In this document: piece by piece, positions 60,012 to 64,000 of the stretch | How the letters are laid out: each line of letters opens with the position of its first letter | How positions within the stretch are numbered: position 1 is the stretch's first letter | NCBI GenBank assembly: GCA_963932465.1 | Contig: OZ010786.1 | Location: 535,001,073-535,065,072 of the forward strand | Source of the DNA: Maratus speciosus | Taxonomy: Eukaryota > Arthropoda > Arachnida > Araneae > Salticidae | Reading direction: 5' to 3' | Length of the DNA: 64,000 nt | Translations under genes and position numbers: made by a program | The notes under the pieces: generated by a model | The model's database searches: none | Seen by the model: only the letters and a program-made list of their open reading frames with translations | Told to the model about the DNA's origin: nothing

Positions 60012-62347
60012 ACTAGTAAATCTGCAGATCAAGAGCCTCAACGTCATCTCTGCAACTTATTGTTTTTAGCAAATTTTGCTTAATATTAATCTTTCTACAA
60101 AAACAAAATTTAAACTTTTAAATTACTCAAACATTTATAGAAGGAGAAAAAAATATTTCGATGGTTTCAGACATTAGAAGCGTTAAATTAAACACGTTGT
60201 TATGTAATGATATTCTGAAATTCTCATGAGCTACTTATTCTAGTAATTTTTATATAATAAAGCAAATTTCTTCAGGGGGGTGCCCCCCTGAACCCCCCGT
60301 TGTGTAATTTATTTTGCATTTGTAATTTTCTATTGATTGAGTTAATGATTATCCTATATCTTAGATTCATTTTTACACTGCGATTTATAAGGATAAGCAA
60401 CAATTTGGTCAAGCATTTTACGTTATCCTAATATCCATACAGCAGTATTTACTTGCCTGCTAACCACAAACATCTGTATCTAATGGATAAAGAACTTTTG
60501 GAAATGTAAACTGAGACATCTAATTTAGAAATCTAATAATAATTTTGATTACCATTCTGCAATATTTATATCTAAGATCTAATCTAAATATCTAAAAATG
60601 TACTCGATAGCATTAACTTACTAAAATCACCCTAAAGTAGGGGGAGTTCTAAACCTAACGGTTAATAATTCATCATCGTGTCCACTTCCAATTGACTAAA
60701 TAGATAAACGTGATATGGCGCCGTTAAGTATTTTTTGTGATAGCCTTTTAATAGTATCCACATTTAATTTAAAATCGTGATGTTACAAACACCGTTGAAA
60801 TTTAATGCACACCTGTGTTCAGGTCAAATTACGAAAGGTTAACTAACCTTTTATTTCCCTTTGCCGGGCATTTTGTTTCATTTTTCGTAATAGGGATTAT
60901 TTTAATAATTTATTTTACACTCTACAAGCTGTTACACGGGACGTTGTTCACGTAGCATTAAAATAGAGATAAATGCATTAAATAAAACATTTCACTCACC
61001 ACCAGACATGGCAAGTCTCAGGCTTTTTGCACAACACTATTACCTTACAGAAAATGTTGTTCTTTTAAATCGCGCAAATGTTTCAATTAAATAAAGTAAC
61101 ATTTTTTGTATTAAAATACTGGTATCCAGAACGCCGGAGGCTTGGCAGCCCTGCTCCTCTTAATAGAAACATATATAGTTAACCAACACTTTATCACATT
61201 TTATAGGAAACAATACGGAATTTCTTATTTGTATGGCCTTACATATACCTCAGTCATAAAAATGTAAAATTTTGTGCCAATTAATATACGCAATTGCGAA
61301 AATGAAATCGCAACCAATGAGAAAAGGAAGGCCAAGTAAAATCGTGTAATTCGAGGAATCTTTCTTCGTAGTGTGGGAAAATACCACTACAAAAATTAAT
61401 TTAGGTGGTATTTGGTGTGAAATGTTTATATGTATTCATTCCTGTCCTATTTATCTTTTTAATTATTTGTAATTTGCTGCATTTTCCCTTTGCACGTGAA
61501 AATCTAACAAATTAAAATGAACTCTTTGGGAGAAATAGTTATTCCTTTTTTTTTTTTGTCAACAATAAAGTTTATAAAGTTTAATAGAATAATGTCAGTT
61601 TATTCTGTATGAAAATAACGAACTTTTCCCTTTATAATCAAAATAGTTGAATACATAAATAAAGATATTATTCTATATAGTATATAAATACTATTTTCAT
61701 TTCTGCGTTTAAATCAATTTATATGCAAATATCTATACAAAGGCATTCATTAATTCATTCCTTTTAACTTTGATTTGACTTTAAAAACCATACATACTTT
61801 CACATTTATGATATTTTTAGATGAGATATAGTTGCTACGCAACGGTTAAAAGAAAAAAAATGAAATATAAGTAAATTCATAAAATAAAATGTTTTATATT
61901 ATTCGAACACATGTATAAAATTCCATCATAAGTTATACACCTAATTTAAAAGCTCTGACAAATATTTTGACAAAATTGCAAACTAATAGGAATAATTTAC
62001 TACTCTTATTTAAAAATTTCAGCATCAAAAATTTACCATTTAAATCCATTTTTTATATGAGCCATTTCTTTCAACAAATGAAAATTTGAAAATCGTCTGA
62101 CTTGCCATTGAAAAGCATTACAGAGCAAAATAAAATATTCTATATTTCCCGAACGAATGAACCAAATTTAACCAAAAACCATACAGCTAAGTCCGAGTAC
62201 CTCATCAACATGCCACATTAATTTCAAGCCGATCGGATGCTTTTTGCGGCAGTTATCGCGGAACAGACGGACAGACAGACAGACAGACAAACGGAAATCA
62301 AAACTTTTCGTGTCTCCACAGTAAGCCTTCACTGACGTTTCGGCAAT
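60012..62347 (+). repeat. Composite dispersed repeat B-C, copy 3
   Basis: It starts ACTAGTAAATCTGCAGATCA-like at 60012, only ~41 bp after copy 2 ends, and ends at TTTCGGCAAT (62347). The hairpin GGGGGGTGCCCCCC is at 60275-60290. The segment 61440-61820 aligns with 59090-59440 of copy 2 (for example GCACGTGAAAATCT / GCACATGAAAATCT), so homology is more than just the ends. Same strand as copies 1 and 2. Confidence 0.82.
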
Positions 62348-62439
62348 GAACTGAAATACGACATTACATAATTCATAATATCATTTTTGTGTCCCGAAAT
62401 TCTACCATTTGCGGTATATGACATAAAACTTACTGAGAA

Positions 62440-63930
62440 AATAATATGATAGATATTTCAAAATGTAAGATTCATAACGAAAATATTACAGACTGTTTTA
62501 AATTTAGAAATTTGGTAAAATGTACGACGCAATAAAAATAGAATTCTTAAAAGAAAACATTTTGAATAAACATTTATTTTCATTATATTAATCGTTTTAT
62601 AAAAGATAAAAATTTCATGCAATTATTATTTATTTCATAAATGATTAGTGTGATGTTATTTCTCTTTTAAACTATTCAAAATGAAGAAAATTCAAATACA
62701 TATATACATAAATTTTAAAAAAATTCTAACTATAACATAAACGAAAAAATCCAAGATGAAGAATTTTAAATGTACAACGGCAATATTAAAAAGTTATTTC
62801 GTTATTAAATAGTTAATAAAATGATAAATTTTATACTGTGTTTACTTATATAATAAATAATTATTTTTTATATATTTATATTTTTTGTGGCAATCGGCAT
62901 GAACATACAAAAGCAAGTTTGTTAATAAAAGAAGAATTTTGGTTCAAACAAAATATGCATCAACAAACTCTTCATCATTTTGTATTCATTCATTCAAATA
63001 TATTATAATTTTATTTCCTTTTATTATGTATTCCTTTCAAATCCAAATATCAATGACATGAATGGCATAGATATGCCGCACTTTCAAATTAAATGAATGA
63101 ATTTGTTAAATACAATTTAAAACGTAAAATGAATACATACAATTAAAGTTTTAACTAACACAGTAGAATGCATCTGGGAATAAATTTTAAGCACAATTTC
63201 TAATTTTATCTTAACTGAAAGCAAGCAAAAGAATTCTGCTCATTAGCTTTATAAGTAGAATTCGTCATTCCAAGCTATTTAAGAGTTTCTAATAAAGTGT
63301 TAAAACTTTTAGTTAAATTTGAGCGTAACCTCATTTTTATTGTATCGATCTTTCCTGATAAAACCGTCTTACTTAAGTTAAGGAAGAGGATCATTTGTAG
63401 TGTAAATTACGGACTCTAATTAGATTGTCACTGAAAACGTAAACACTTAAATTAGTTTTATGTGTAAAACCGAATACTTCAATTTATATTAATTTCATAA
63501 ATATCACCATTTTTGATTTTCATAATTTTATAACTAGTTTATATTTAGCAATTGTTTTAAGTATTTGTCAACTGAAAGCTTTTTTGACATGTTATATATT
63601 TAACTACCACCTAGGTGCGATGGATAGTTATTTATAATAGTTTTCAAATAAAATGTTTTATAAATGTTACATGGCATTTACTACATAATTTATTCATTAA
63701 AAAAATTATAAGCTGTTTAAAAGTCAGAAATTTCGTAAAATCTACAACACAGTAATAATAATTTTTTTAAAAGAAAACGTTTTCAATAATCAATTAATTT
63801 GTGGTTATATTAAGCATTTAATAAAAAACAAAAATTTCCTGCAATTATTATTTGTTTCATAAATTATCAATTTGAAGTTTTTTATCCTTTGCACTTTCTA
63901 AAATGTAGAAATTAAACTATATATGAGAAC
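62440..63930. repeat. Diverged direct repeat pair ~1.23 kb apart
   Basis: About 62440-62710 and 63670-63930 align at roughly 75-80% by eye: AAAGAAAACATTTTGAATAA / AAAGAAAACGTTTTCAATAA, and AAATTTCATGCAATTATTAT / AAATTTCCTGCAATTATTAT. The rest of 62350-64000 is AT-rich with nothing recognised. Confidence 0.6.
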
Positions 63931-64000
63931 TTGAGTTTCAAATCTCGCATTATCCACAAAATCTTTTTTGGGGAAATCGCGAAAAACCTCTAACTGCGTC

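Overview
The window is about 70% A+T, carries long A/T tracts and TA microsatellites, and consists almost entirely of eukaryotic transposable elements in several stages of decay. I found no host gene, no bacterial gene, no rRNA and no intact tRNA. The element mix (Penelope-like element with a GIY-YIG domain, tRNA-derived SINE, RNase H-bearing LINE, pogo, Tc1-like, hAT-like, PIF/Harbinger and piggyBac-type elements, HINE/Helitron-like repeats) indicates an animal. An arthropod is likely and a chelicerate such as a spider is my guess, but nothing proves it.

Layout. 1-4336: two copies of one HINE-like (non-autonomous Helentron) repeat, one inserted inside the other in opposite orientation, beside a dispersed repeat (family D). 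4700-8880: a long-TIR MITE, a 335-bp tandem array and a short pogo/Tigger-like terminal fragment. 8881-9098: SINE copy 1. 10200-12180: tandem repeats and a CACTGTA-ended MITE. 13870-14130: Harbinger-type MITE. 15640-16640: 145-bp array. 17497-17746: piggyBac-type MITE. 18581-19633: Tc1-like element. 19645-24418: hAT-like element with a perfect 8-bp target duplication, itself carrying a complete HINE (20601-23081). 26124-26353: SINE copy 2. 26681-27476: 173-bp array. 28843-29940: 3' end of a LINE with an RNase H remnant. 30908-34266: a 3.3-kb repeat made of about ten ~320-bp units. 34480-35345: ~304-bp array. 36601-37530: second family D copy. 37679-39084: two hammerhead-like motifs in opposite orientation flanking another inverted repeat. 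40714-44820: foldback element with tandem repeats in its arms, split by a 1.76-kb pogo-class element with a decayed transposase. 44846-47497, 58187-59970 and 60012-62347: three copies of a composite repeat (family B-C). 49151-50528: short Penelope-like element with inverted terminal repeats and a GIY-YIG endonuclease remnant. 52998-56509: 3.5-kb near-perfect palindrome with a SINE inserted in one arm. 57570-58175: small GC-richer inverted/direct repeat cluster.

The coding sequence I can recognise belongs to mobile elements and is degenerate, except for one open GIY-YIG frame of about 120 codons. The main interest is architectural: nested insertions with readable target sites, several unrelated foldback elements, and hammerhead-like motifs linked to a Penelope-like element. 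Short host exons inside the unannotated stretches cannot be excluded by eye.
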